DNA of 23,088 nucleotides from assembly GCA_001642005.1 (NCBI GenBank), contig LWCA01000570.1, positions 1 through 23,088 of the forward strand. Direction: 5' to 3'. This document shows, one piece after another, positions 7,901 through 17,712 of this stretch. Under the pieces are notes generated by a model that was not told the origin of the DNA, did no database searches, and saw nothing but the letters and a program-made list of their open reading frames with translations. Position 1 is the first letter of the stretch, and the number at the start of each line of letters is the position of its first letter. Origin of the DNA: Intoshia linei. Taxonomy: Eukaryota; Orthonectida; Rhopaluridae. The translations under genes and the position numbers were made by a program.

Positions 7901-9690
7901 TTGTAAATTTGTAGAGTGATATGTAGAGTGTAGACGTTCAATGCATATTTTTTTTGAAATTTTAGGATCAATATTTACATTTTCAATTTATCAAAATATT
8001 TGAAAAATAATGGTTAAAAATGTATTAAAATGTATTTTGCAACCGGAATACGTAGATTTCTGGTGTTAAAATTGTGTATTTATATCAACTGGAATAAGCT
8101 TTATCAGAATAATCTATTTTTTTTAATTTTCGGACTGTTAATTATTTCACATATTTTGTTTTACATGTTTACACGTTAATAAAATATTTCGGAAAAAAAT
8201 ATATGAATACTAAAGTGATTTGTTGACCGTGAAAGCTATGACACTTATTCAGATTGAAATTTTATGTGTGTGTTAACAGGATACAACTGTACCACCTCTA
8301 ATTTTTTGAAATTCTAGGGCTGTTTTCATTAAAAAAAGGGGTCATTTTGGGTTTTGGCTGTGAAGATATATTTTTTTAAATTCTCGAACTCGTTTGATTT
8401 TCAAAAAAATGACAATTGGGCTTTTTGACCCGTAAAATGTGAATTTGGGAAATTGAAATTTATTTTGCTAACACCCCAGGAAAAACAGTAATTGAAATGT
8501 AAACTTTATAAAATTCTAAGACTGGTAGTTATTGAAATAAACAATAATACACACAAACAAAGCATATTATATAAGTAAGGATATAGAAGTTTAATAACAT
8601 TGTAATGTAAATGTTTACCAAACATTTTTTACAGGTTAATAAATCTAGAATTCTATCACTTGTAAAATTTTGATTATATTAATATTTTTTTTAATTGCAG
8701 ACATCAAATATAATTTAACATAAACTCAGTTATGCATTTTTATATTATTTCAAATTTAAATCACACTCTGAGTTTCAAAGCAGGTAATATATTAGAACAT
8801 AGACGAACATAGTAAACATTATGTATTCAATATTATTTTAAAATTGAAAGTTTTTTAAATTTAAGTCATAAAAATAGATAAGGAAACGCCCGCATTTGGC
8901 AAAGTCAGCTGCTGTTTCTACGCAGTACATAACAGACAAGCTAGTAATAATAATTTAAATTTAAATCTAATCATAATTAAAACATACACTGGTGGCTTGT
9001 ACGCGTATAACAATTTTTTTCCTCGTTTTTTCAGTTCAATTTTTTTCTAAATTTAGTATGGATAAAATTAAATAACACCAACATAAAAAATGCATCAAAT
9101 ATAATTAAAAATACTAACCTCAGATAATAAAGTATTTAAAGCTTGTAGAATTTGTTCTTTACTAAAGTCAACAGTAGCCAAATTTATCTTTTTAATATCT
9201 ATTCCAAATTTGGATTTTCGACAAGCTGCAACAACTCTAGAATAATTAAAAAATAGGATATAAATATATATACAGTATTCTTTCCACAACTCCCCAACTC
9301 TATAACTCGCCATTAATTTAAAATATAAAGAAAAGTTTTAAAACCATTTGTCAAAATAAGTTATTTTGTATAAAATTTTACAATTTGTATTACAATTTAC
9401 ATTTTATTGCAATTTAACCTTTAATTTAAAGGTTTTATCTAGTGTTTCTATAGTTTTAAATTCTCTATCTCACCAACTATTTCTAAGTCCCAAATATGGT
9501 GAGTTATAGAGAGAATACTGTATAAAAATAATAGAAAAACATTTGCAAAAATGTTAATTTACATATTTTTTATATCGTAGTCATCCGATTTAAATCTTTT
9601 TGCATCAGGTTTAATTTTTTGGTCATCAAATAAATGTTTTTCAATAGTAGATCCAAAAATGTTGACAGTTTTTTGATCAACTGGGTCCAT
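4960..9690 (-). CDS. POLR3F: RNA polymerase III subunit RPC6 (C39/Rpc34), spliced
   Basis: RPC6 carries winged-helix domains and a C-terminal 4Fe-4S cluster; with RPC3 and RPC7 it links Pol III to TFIIIB for tRNA and 5S initiation. Exons: 9563-9690 (ATG, 42 codons plus 2 nt), 9119-9236, about 8990-9046, 7409 to about 7473, then 5824-5967, 5491-5784 and 4960-5088. Junction phases agree, except that the 3' edge of exon 3 and start of exon 4 are uncertain. Matches to the family in order: a GI..I....ALNTLLSE wing, KIELKKRG...IVIRV (animal QLDLLRS...LLYRI), NEQNIVNVIRDANDQG, GNIWYTNGEIDTDFV, an LNRLYHDGTI wing, and four cluster cysteines in PCSMCL-VISDC...EECPYL. The exon for the middle of the second winged helix is unresolved; partial candidates are 6384 to about 6475 and 6187-6221. 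The N-terminal exon is longer than in human and rests on start and phase only. A 16-residue C-terminal extension may be an unspliced intron read-through. Confidence 0.88.
6895..6985. other. GC-rich island in a POLR3F intron
   Basis: About 90 bp of near-balanced composition in very AT-rich DNA. On the minus strand one frame is open for 28 codons and reads MGTLVYSVVEKCG then RMRRVRTEECDPYRL and a stop. It is preceded by a good acceptor (TTTTTACCAG) and contains a good donor (GAGG GTAAGA). It may be an exon of POLR3F or of another gene, or a fragment of a repeated gene. No function is recognised. Confidence 0.35.
7023..7080. mobile_element. Pogo/Tc1-like terminal fragment
   Basis: TA followed by CAGTAATACCTCACTTAACA resembles pogo-type inverted termini (CAGTxxxACCTCxxxTAAC). 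No matching right end was found nearby, so it is probably a remnant. Lies in a POLR3F intron. Confidence 0.35.
7676..8590. repeat. Composite Helitron-like repeat with inverted arms
   Basis: The arm at 7676-7800 is an inverted copy of 8375-8510 (shared TTTTTGAAAATCAAACGAGT, GAAAGTAAAATAAATTT-type tract, CCGGGGTG/CACCCC). The right end ATTATATAAGTAAGGATATA matches copy 1 at about 2765. The middle, 7830-8010, matches 11530-11700 in inverted orientation (TAGACGTTCAATGCATATTT, GGATCAATATTTACATTTTC). It fills most of a POLR3F intron. No long coding frame is present. Confidence 0.5.
8880..8950 (+). repeat. Helitron-like 3' end, copy A
   Basis: GCAGTACATAACAGACAAGC then CTAGTA, with CTGTT before and AACAG after a loop giving a short hairpin. 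A short hairpin followed by CTRRT is the Helitron 3' signature. Closely related to 13036-13105. Confidence 0.4.
9273..9520. mobile_element. Pogo/Tc1-type MITE in POLR3F intron 1
   Basis: Flanked by TA at 9271-9272 and 9521-9522. Inverted ends are CAGTATTCTTTC on the left and, read inward, CAGTATTCTCTC on the right. Both continue to CTATAACTCGCCAT or CTATAACTCACCAT. It is 248 bp with no coding frame. Without it the 326-nt intron would be about 78 nt, close to the next intron (72 nt). Confidence 0.75.
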
Positions 9691-10411
9691 ATTAAATGTT
9701 GTTTCTATGTTGAGTAGTTAATATGTTGCTGTAATGAAAGTATAATTTTACATTATCAATTTTCTTTATATTTAGGTCTATTTTTACATTTTTACGTTCA
9801 TTCAGTTTTCACAAGCATATATTAAACGTTCACTTAATTCTAGAAATTTAAATAAATACAATTCAGAATTAACTTTATTTTTACGAAAAAATAAAACACA
9901 ATTACATTTTGTATTTTGTGTTATTTTCTACTAAATATTTTATTTTATTCAAGTTCGGAACTCAAAATTATCCATGCTTTCGATTTGTAAACTTTGAAAT
10001 TAATTTATGAATTATATAGGTAAAGGATCCCCAATTATATTGCTGTTGAATGGTATTTTGAAATTTAAAAAAACTTAAGAAAAAAATCTCCATGTCAACA
10101 TATTGAGAATTTTATTGACTCATTTACTTGTAGTGATTTACTAGTAGTGAATAACTGAATAAATAATGTATTTGAACTATTTAGTGCAGTGCGTATGCAA
10201 TTCATTCTATGCAGTTGAAAAAACTGAAAGAGTTTAAGTATACGTATTAAAAACGTTTGGATTATGTTTATTTTTATCCAAATTAATATGCAATTTGGAT
10301 ATAATTAATTAATTAAATATAATCTTTTAAATTTCGGAGTCTAACCGAAAAATGAAATAAGTTGTAATAAACATCATTAGGAAATCATTAAATGAAAATT
10401 AGAAGTAAGAA
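9691..10411. other. Intergenic region upstream of POLR3F
   Basis: Lies between the POLR3F start on the minus strand and a coding-like stretch on the plus strand, so it may hold divergent promoters. An in-frame TAA at 9718-9720 supports the POLR3F ATG. No promoter motif could be called with confidence; TATA-like strings are uninformative in DNA this AT-rich. Confidence 0.3.
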
Positions 10412-10993
10412 ATGAAAAGATGTGTCGAGTTTTCGGCCAAAATTGACATTGAAGATGACAATGTACGAGTTTACAGTAAATATGGGATTATTAAATATGT
10501 GTCATATTCATTTGAAACAAAGTTAAACTATTTAATAGAATCGCATTATGTATATTTGTATAAATATATTTCTAAAAAAACTGTACAAGGCTTAATTTGT
10601 TGTGCAATAAATTTAAATTCGTTAAAAATTGTGATCTATCCAATCTTTAATAATAAATATTTACTTTTATTTTAATTGGAAAATAGGAACAGAAATGAAT
10701 TCTGCCTCTATAGATAAATCGAACAGAATAGATGGTATTATCCATTTACAGTGTAACAGTACATACATTTAGATTTGATTAATACTTTCCTAAATGACAC
10801 AAAATCTTACAAAAATAAAAATTCTAAAGTTATGAAGTCTATGAGTGACAATTTTTTTGATAATGTTAAATTTCAACCTAATCCACAGAAATCAAGTTTT
10901 GCACCCAATCCGTACTTCAAACCGAATATTAGCAACGATGTAATATTATTGAAAATATTAATACAACATGAATGGCCAAGTGTAATGATTTAA
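10412..10993 (+). pseudogene. Unrecognised coding-like stretch broken across frames
   Basis: 10412-10675 encodes 87 residues starting MKRCVEFSAKIDIEDDNVRV. A second frame, 10635-10772, continues with NWKIGTEMNSASIDKSNRID. The first frame resumes from about 10756 with residues including NPQKSSFAPNPYFKPNISND and ends at TAA 10991-10993. Composition is less A/T-driven than the surroundings and the pieces follow each other, so this is either a spliced gene with unseen borders (ACATTTAG at 10772 would open phase 1) or a decayed gene. The FAPNPYF string faintly recalls NAP1-family proteins; that is too short to claim. The final stop lies inside the TTAA next to a piggyBac-like MITE, so the original end may be lost. 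Confidence 0.35.
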
Positions 10994-11207
10994 CTCTTTC
11001 ACTGTCTGATGCAATTTTATATACTATCACCACACGTCTGTAATTTATGTTTTAATTTAAACTTTAATTATTTTTAAATTACCAATGAGAAAATGTATAA
11101 AAATAAAAGAATAGTTTTTCAAAATTATGTTGTATATATCATAGAATACACAAACGTGTAAAGTGAAATTGCTGTGTATAGTATAGAATACACAGACAGT
11201 GAAAGGG
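10994..11207. mobile_element. piggyBac-like MITE
   Basis: The left end CTCTTTCACTGTCTG follows TTAA (10990-10993). The right end, read inward, is CCCTTTCACTGTCTG, followed by TGAA where a second TTAA is expected. The 15-bp inverted ends differ at one base. TTAA targets and CCCTTT-type termini are piggyBac traits. 214 bp, no coding frame. Confidence 0.65.
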
Positions 11208-12023
11208 TGAAAGGTTTAGAGAGCGCACTCCTTAAACTGGTTCTAAGTTTTTTTTAGGAGACGTTACATATTTTTTGGTATATATCAAGTTTTTGCTAAT
11301 CATGTGCACAAAATGTGGTGGTATTGAGAGGTCTGACTGTATGTTTAAATGTATTCCATTAAACATTATGTACCCACTTCAAAATTAATTTTGTGTAAAG
11401 AGTTTAAAAAACAATTTAGTAATGCGATTTTTTTATTTTTTATAAAATTCTAAGACTTTTTTCATTTAAAAAAAGGGTAATTTGATGTTTTGACATGTAA
11501 TTTTTAATTGACAATTTTTAATATATTATCAACCAATATTTTTCAAATATTACGATTATAATAAAAATTGAAAATGTAAATATTGATCCTACAATTTCAA
11601 AAAAAATGTGCATTGAACGTCTACACATTTCTAACAAAGAAATATGGTGAAAATTTATATAATTTATTCCTTCGCAATTTTTAAATCTCAAATTCTCATT
11701 TCCAAACCATTTTGTTAAAAATTTAACATGTAAATTAAAATTAGAACAACGATTACTAAATTCTATTTTTAATTCTATTTATTACAATCCTTTGCAATAT
11801 TGGTTAAATTCACCTGAAATATGTTTATAAAATGCTGATTCCGTTAACTATTGATACATAATTGGTATTTTTAAGTATTTATTAAATTGGTACTGAATAT
11901 ATATTTTCACATTCAAAATGACAAAATAGGTTTTTATAATTTTATTTATTCTGGAATTTATGCTATTTATGACAATTTTTTAAAATTTGACTGTTTTTAC
12001 TATATTTTTCAATCAATTTTATG
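11208..12023. repeat. Repeat remnants: pogo-like end and Helitron-like repeat, copy 3
   Basis: At 11316-11339 the sequence ends GAGAGGTCTGACTG followed by TA. Read inward this is CAGTCAGACCTCTC, a pogo-type end; no partner was found. 11420-11720 carries the same repeat as 7830-8010 in inverted orientation. Nothing else is recognised here. Confidence 0.4.
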
Positions 12024-12781
12024 ACGATGATTATAATCACGTTTGTTTTTATAACGATTAATTTAATAAACTTTTTTTTTATCATGATATTTTTTATCAC
12101 TATTCGTTTTTATCACGATTTTAATTAAACTGAAATTAAAAATAAAAAATTAATAGAAATAACAGAATTAAATAAATAATTTTGTGATATTACATTTTAA
12201 TAATAAATTAACTAATGGTAAATAGCAAAATAGTTAACATTTAAAGATAAAGCATGTATAGTTCTCATTATTTCTGTGTGATTCAACATTATTCTTTTTA
12301 TATGAAACTTTAATTTCATAATGCAATCTTTTGTAAGGCTATTCTCCAGCTATTGCCTTAATGTATATACCACGTTGGAACTCATGTTCTTCCTTGAGTT
12401 TTCCAATGAGCTTCCAGACAATAGGATGAATCAATTAAAATCAATCTTCCAATGAACAAAACCATAGACTCATATAAAATATCATTCTCTAATCCATTTA
12501 ATATTCCATCTCAAGTTTCGTGATTAATCCCCACTGGGGATGCCCAGCTTAAATTCTTGGCTTGAGCAATTTATTAAAACATAAATAAATGGAAAGTAGT
12601 CTAGCATAGCTAGAATACTGAAAATATCAATTAATAAACGTATATTTAAATCATTACATGATGATGTGTGACATGTTGATGAAAGATTTAATGCGATATT
12701 ATTAATTTTAATGATAATTTTGATAAAAACGACGTTTATTAAATTAATCGTGATAAAAACTAACATGATTATAATAATCGT
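12024..12781. repeat. Inverted-repeat element of about 760 bp
   Basis: The arm 12024-12078 (ACGATGATTATAATCACGTT, then a TAATTTAATAAAC tract) matches the inverse of 12727-12781 (ACGATTATTATAATCATGTT). No clear target duplication was found. Minus-strand open frames at 12524-12935 read through the arm and look like chance. Confidence 0.5.
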
Positions 12782-13035
12782 GTTTAAAAATATGTGCACC
12801 GATATGATGGTCCACCTGAAACAAATTTGGGAACCACTCTGTAGTATTTGATACGAATTCAGATTTAATGTAAAAACACTTTAAGAGTGATAATATATTA
12901 TATAACTGATTGATGTAAATAAAGGTGACAATCACACTTTATTACACACTCCTTTAAAGGATTGATAATAGTGCATAGTAAGATTTTTAAGTTAGATTTT
13001 CAACGTGAATTTATTTTTTAGTTTAAATTTAAGTA

Positions 13036-13105
13036 TAATAAAAAGTGCCCTTCGCAGAGCTAGGTCCTGTTTGTTCGTAGTACATAACGGACAACCTAGT
13101 ACTTC
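13036..13105 (+). repeat. Helitron-like 3' end, copy B
   Basis: TGTTTGTT, a loop CGTAGTACAT, then AACGGACA form an 8-bp stem (two G-U pairs), followed by ACCTAGT. The sequence parallels 8880-8950 (CGCAGTACATAACAGACAAGCTAGTA). Hairpin plus CTAGT is the Helitron 3' signature. No matching 5' end in the same orientation was seen. Confidence 0.4.
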
Positions 13106-13173
13106 TATAATATTCTATATTATATGGTAGCACTATTTTAAATGATAATTTTTATTGAAAAATTTTCCAAAAA

Positions 13174-13745
13174 TTGGGTGATAAAGTGCGTTTTTTTTTT
13201 GAACCAAACTTTTAAGAGTGGTTTTTAAGAATTTTTTTGTGAACCAAACTTTTAAGGGGGGTTTTTAGGTAGTTTTTTTTGAACTAAAATTTCAAGAGAA
13301 GTGAAAAATTTTATACCTACCAATTGAACGATAATTGATATCAATATAGAAACAGCATTACACTAACAAAACAAAGTAATTAAGCAGTGTATTTTAAACC
13401 AGATTAGGTTAAATAACAGCGTGCAAAATGAAGGAAGTTGTGTATTATTATAAGCCAAAATTAATTTACGTCACATTTCAGTCTGCAAAATGAATGAAAT
13501 TTACATTATTATAAGCCAAAATATATACTATACGAAAAGAAATTTGAGTTTATTTTATAAATTTTTAGATTTTGAATTTTTTGTATTTTTAGTATGATTT
13601 TATATTTTTATCGTTTTTAAACCCGTTTAAAAGTTTGGTTTAAAAATTATTTCCTAAAAACCCCCCTTGAAAATTTGGTTTAAAAAAAATCTTAAAAACC
13701 CCCTCTTAAAGTTTGGTTCAAAAAAAATTACTAAAACCCAAAATT
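13174..13745. repeat. Inverted-repeat element with tandem subterminal repeats
   Basis: The left arm 13174-13310 holds three imperfect copies of a roughly 40-bp unit, GAACCAAACTTTTAAGAG then GGTTTTTAAG and a T-run. The right arm 13606-13745 holds the same units inverted (CTTAAAGTTTGGTTC). Between the arms is a tandem duplication with 61-bp period at 13422-13462 and 13483-13522 (TGCAAAATGAAxGAA, then ATTATTATAAGCCAAAAT). It may be a MITE. It ends about 230 bp before the SREBP start. Confidence 0.6.
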
Positions 13746-13765
13746 AAACTAAAATATAAATGAAG

Positions 13766-13860
13766 TTTTACACATTCTACGACTTATCCATGAATTGTAT
13801 ACATTCTACGACTTGCCCATAGAATGTGTACATTTCACAGTTTTACACATTCTATACGAC
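13766..13860 (+). promoter_or_regulatory. Short repeats upstream of SREBP
   Basis: TACACATTCTACGACTTATC at 13769, ATACATTCTACGACTTGCCC at 13799 and TACACATTCTATACGAC at 13844 are near-copies. AGAATGTGTA at 13821 is the inverse of TACACATTCT. They lie 120-215 bp before the ATG, where promoter elements would be expected. They could equally be a microsatellite-like remnant. A possible 5' UTR splice acceptor (GAATTTTAG) lies just before the ATG. Confidence 0.35.
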
Positions 13861-13978
13861 ATATACAAAGTAAGTAAGCATCATTAATAGTATAATAATA
13901 AGATAATTATCAAATAAAGAAATGAAAACTGTAAATCTTAGCAGTTTAGTAATTGAATTTTAGACAAATAATTACACA

Positions 13979-16822
13979 ATGCATTACAAGACCTATGAAA
14001 ATGAAATAAACCTTGCCCCAAACTATGCAAACTCAGAAGTAGGTAGTTTCATTAATTCTTCACAAACATACGATGTGTCAATGTATAGTAAAGAATATAT
14101 ACCCAAAAATGCGCAATCTAAATTAGATGAAAATTTTTACAGAAATTATAAAAAAGAAAAAATATTGTACAACGATTCTAATAGTATGCCACGAAATTGG
14201 AACGAACAAATGATTTATCCAAATAAATGCAATAATATATACGACGATACACTCATTTCAATGTATGGTTGTGACTATGATAATTTTGCGTCTGTTCCAA
14301 ATGGGATCGCTTTAGAAAACGTGCCAATGAATGATGTTTATCGTGATTCACAACCGACTAATTCTAAAAATTTTTACATGCAACAAAACTCTAATTTTCT
14401 TAAAAACACTGATAATAATGTGTCACCCATTTTTAGTGTAAATAATTCTCGAGATGACAGTTTCAATGTATATAACCGAAACGTAAATACGGATGAATCA
14501 ACCCACAAAGCTAATAGAATGAACAATAGTACAGATCAAAGTACTGGTAAAATGTCTGTTTTGAGCCCAATATATCATGAATATAAATATAAAAAGGGTA
14601 AGAGAACTAGCAATCATAATGTCATTGAAAAAAGATATCGCATGAGTATCAACGATAAAATAATGGAATTGAAACAAATATTAACATCTGAATCTGAATT
14701 GCGGGTCTCTAAGGCTATGATTCTAAAATTGGCAATTGCAAGAATTAAACACTTGCAAAGTATAAACCGAGAACTAAATTTGGAAAATAAAAAATTAAAA
14801 CAGGCAATTTATTGCAATGGATATGTCACACCTGCTTTGAATACTGATGATTTTCAAACTAATATGGCGGGAAACGGGCATAGTGAAAATGCTCCGTTCG
14901 GTTTAAATTTGAAGGAGAGTACTGAACATGTCACATGCAATTATCCAGATTCTTCACCAATTATGCGCTCCAAGGCGAAACAAAAGATCAATATTACGCA
15001 CCCGAGAACGAATGTGTATGCATTTATACTGCTGTGTGCACTATTTTCCTTTAATCCTTGTTCAGTGATATCAAGTACATTTTCTTGGTATCCAATATTT
15101 GGAAAAATGGAAACAAAGTCAATCCAAACACGCACAAATGTTCCTAGTCGTGTTTTATTTTCTGTTAATAATAATCCCAGTATAGATGAATCGATAATGG
15201 TAGTTAATTCTTCTGCTTTCAGTGTATTTTATATCGTATTTTTTTGGGGTTTTGGATGGATGATCAATTTTGTCATTATGATGATTTTATTTAAGTTTTT
15301 TTTTTTTTTACCACGTCAAAAACTATTATCTGAAAAAGATTCATCGACAACTGAAAAATTGAAAAAAAGCGGACCTGCCTGGGAAAAAGAAGAATGGGAT
15401 CAATTGCACAAGGATTTTGATTTACTTTCAAAAAAACTAGAATTTGGTCACCTGGAAAGCATTTCAAATATTAAGAAAAAGTTTAATCAAAAAAATGAAC
15501 AAGAATATGAATCTTGTAATACAAATACTGCTGATGAAAATTCTAAAATTCGCAATAAAACACTTCAAAGCATTATGGCACACTTCGAACAATATGATAC
15601 AATAAAATTTGTCGAAAACATTGGCTTTTTAAAAATTTCCTTTGCTCTTTTTATTCAAATAATTTTTTACATTTTCAATTTTTTTCTCAATCCCTACATA
15701 ATGATGAATCGGGTATTCACTACTCCCGATTATTTGAAGATTGCTTATTTATATGATCGTATGTTGCAAATTTGTTTCCACGAAATTTGTACCACTGAAC
15801 CCAAAAAACGCCGTAAACACTTGAATATTTTAAGCTTGTATTTCGCTTTTTCTTCTTTGAATGCTGTGAAAAACGTAAAAACAAAAAATTATTTGGATCA
15901 AAAAATTGCAATTTACTTTAATGCTTCTATTATTTGTCGACTAGTTTGTCCTGACTGGATAAAGAAAATTATGCATCGTTATTTTTGTAGGCGTGCCATG
16001 CGGTTATATTACAAGTTAAATAAACCGCACGATACATTTCATTGGCTGAAACATCCATTGGGAAACAAATTTTTTTTTTCAGATGAAGGCAAACATGCAT
16101 TGAGCAACTCATTCAAATGGCACGACTTTAACTTGTCTCGCCAACAGTTCACATTTGACCCATTGATTAAATTCAAACAACATTTTGTATGCTGGCTTTT
16201 CAATAATGCATTAATTAACTCACCAAAAAATTTGGAATATCCTACTACAACCAATTTTCCTAGACCCGAAGACACAATGACTCCATTGATGTATCTAGGG
16301 AATATTAAAAATGTTTGCAGTCGAAGGGACGATTATGAAATTGTAGAGTTTTGGTGGTGTTCTTATATTGAATTGTCTGCGAGGTGGCCTTTTTGCAACA
16401 ATGAAAAAATGAAAAGAATGACTTACAGTTACAAATATATACAAAAATCTACTGGAAATGAAAATTTCTTACCTTTAATGAATGTTTCTATTCTGTTATA
16501 TTTCTCTGGACAAATTGTTATTAATTTCGACAATGCCAATTTAAATCATTTACAAGATTGTATTCATTCAATAAGGGAACAATTTTATATTATTGTCACA
16601 AAATTTTTTAATTTTTCTGATACGTGCAATATCATCCTGTTTAAATTTTTCGATTGGTTGATAATTTGTAAGTTCAAAGCTTTAAGTTATTATCAAGATC
16701 ACAACGAGGTATATGCCATTTCTGTGGCCAAGAATATTGAAAAAGATATTGCCGTTATGTCAACTATATGTCTCCGTTTACACCATTCCATTAAATCTGA
16801 TTTAGAAACCAAAGTATTATAA
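13979..16822 (+). CDS. SREBP: Sterol regulatory element-binding protein, intronless
   Basis: Membrane-bound bHLH-zip factor: held in the ER with SCAP, cut by S1P then S2P, its N-terminal part activates lipid-synthesis genes in the nucleus. The bHLH runs about 207-277 with KRTSNHNVIEKRYRMSINDK; Tyr220 is the SREBP-specific tyrosine in the basic region. Membrane helix 1 (about 345-364) has LLC at 351-353 and the helix-breaking Asn359-Pro360 needed for S2P cleavage. The lumenal loop has R391-V-L-F, fitting the S1P rule Arg-x-hydrophobic-x. Helix 2 spans about 412-445. The remaining 500 residues are the SCAP-binding regulatory domain. Oddities: 947 residues against about 1,100 in fly and human; the N-terminus is Asn/Tyr-rich with no clear acidic activation domain; the whole frame is uninterrupted although animal SREBP genes usually have many introns. 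The start ATG (ACACAATG) has upstream stops in frame. Confidence 0.95.
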   Translation: MHYKTYENEINLAPNYANSEVGSFINSSQTYDVSMYSKEYIPKNAQSKLDENFYRNYKKEKILYNDSNSMPRNWNEQMIYPNKCNNIYDDTLISMYGCDYDNFASVPNGIALENVPMNDVYRDSQPTNSKNFYMQQNSNFLKNTDNNVSPIFSVNNSRDDSFNVYNRNVNTDESTHKANRMNNSTDQSTGKMSVLSPIYHEYKYKKGKRTSNHNVIEKRYRMSINDKIMELKQILTSESELRVSKAMILKLAIARIKHLQSINRELNLENKKLKQAIYCNGYVTPALNTDDFQTNMAGNGHSENAPFGLNLKESTEHVTCNYPDSSPIMRSKAKQKINITHPRTNVYAFILLCALFSFNPCSVISSTFSWYPIFGKMETKSIQTRTNVPSRVLFSVNNNPSIDESIMVVNSSAFSVFYIVFFWGFGWMINFVIMMILFKFFFFLPRQKLLSEKDSSTTEKLKKSGPAWEKEEWDQLHKDFDLLSKKLEFGHLESISNIKKKFNQKNEQEYESCNTNTADENSKIRNKTLQSIMAHFEQYDTIKFVENIGFLKISFALFIQIIFYIFNFFLNPYIMMNRVFTTPDYLKIAYLYDRMLQICFHEICTTEPKKRRKHLNILSLYFAFSSLNAVKNVKTKNYLDQKIAIYFNASIICRLVCPDWIKKIMHRYFCRRAMRLYYKLNKPHDTFHWLKHPLGNKFFFSDEGKHALSNSFKWHDFNLSRQQFTFDPLIKFKQHFVCWLFNNALINSPKNLEYPTTTNFPRPEDTMTPLMYLGNIKNVCSRRDDYEIVEFWWCSYIELSARWPFCNNEKMKRMTYSYKYIQKSTGNENFLPLMNVSILLYFSGQIVINFDNANLNHLQDCIHSIREQFYIIVTKFFNFSDTCNIILFKFFDWLIICKFKALSYYQDHNEVYAISVAKNIEKDIAVMSTICLRLHHSIKSDLETKVL

Positions 16823-17371
16823 TTATTTCATTTAATTATATTTTTATAGATCAAACTTCACAAAACAATGCTTCTGATTTTAAAAAGAGTTAATCTAGTC
16901 ATTTTATTGGATCAGGTTAAATGAGTTGATAAATTTGAGAAACAAAAAATTGGTATTTATTATATTCATATTTTAATATATAAAATATGTACATTGTACA
17001 ATAGGTACTAGTAGGGTTTTTATGATTCTTGATTCTATCCATTGTTTAACTTTTTTTTAGTCTCACACCGCTCAAGTAAAAAAATTTTTCCCTATCATAA
17101 AAAAATTTACTCTAGCATCACCAATTAAATTAGAATGGTAGTCCTGTCATTATATGGAGCTCGTCATAGGACTTTAGTCTTTGAAGATCTAAGACCTTGG
17201 ATTGCATAGTTTTATTCATATTATGATATTATTAAATTTATTTGAAAAATATGCGTCCCTTGTACCACTTTAGAGATCCCTAATTTGAATGTAATAAATA
17301 GTGTGGACCATTTTCTGTGCTGTAACATGGGCGCAATAAATTATACCAACGGAGTGATAATGGGTTTAGAA
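16823..17371. other. Downstream of SREBP, nothing recognised
   Basis: No clear poly(A) tail or AATAAA within 450 bp of the stop (first AATAAA at about 17293). Absence of an A-tract at the end gives no direct retrotransposition mark. No other feature is seen. Confidence 0.3.
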
Positions 17372-17648
17372 CATGGGTGTCAATTATGCGACCCACGGGA
17401 CATTTACATCCCTAGTGGTGGACTGTGCGAGCCGTGATATAATATACATTTTTATTTTTATAGCAATTTTTTACTTAATATTACCATTTTTATTGTTTCT
17501 TATTTTATTTTATGAATTAAAATTATTATAAATTAATTAAAACTGTTAGTTTTAACATAATTTTTTAGTAAAGATATTTTTTGTGTATCCCGTAGAATAA
17601 TTTTTTTTGCACATTTGACCCCGAAGCAATTTGAGTCTGACACCCCTG
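17372..17648. mobile_element. hAT-type MITE with 8-bp target duplication
   Basis: The left end CATGGGTGTCAATTATGCGA and the right end, read inward CAGGGGTGTCAGACTCAAAT, are hAT-type termini. The flanks GTTTAGAA (17364-17371) and GTTTAGAG (17649-17656) match at 7 of 8 bases. 277 bp, no coding frame. Confidence 0.75.
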
Positions 17649-17712
17649 GTTTAGAGTTTTAACTTTAGACTCTAGAGCAGTGATTCCCAATTGGGTCCTT
17701 GGACTCCTAGGT

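Noticed and set aside
9095-9313. A stand-alone 72-codon minus-strand gene
   Set aside because: POLR3F exon 9119-9236 plus intron sequence on both sides; its start codon lies inside a MITE terminus.
12524-12935. Two overlapping minus-strand open frames
   Set aside because: They read through the inverted-repeat arm and its flank; composition is A/T-driven and no domain is recognisable.
14941-16275. Minus-strand open frames within SREBP
   Set aside because: Antisense shadows of the SREBP coding sequence.
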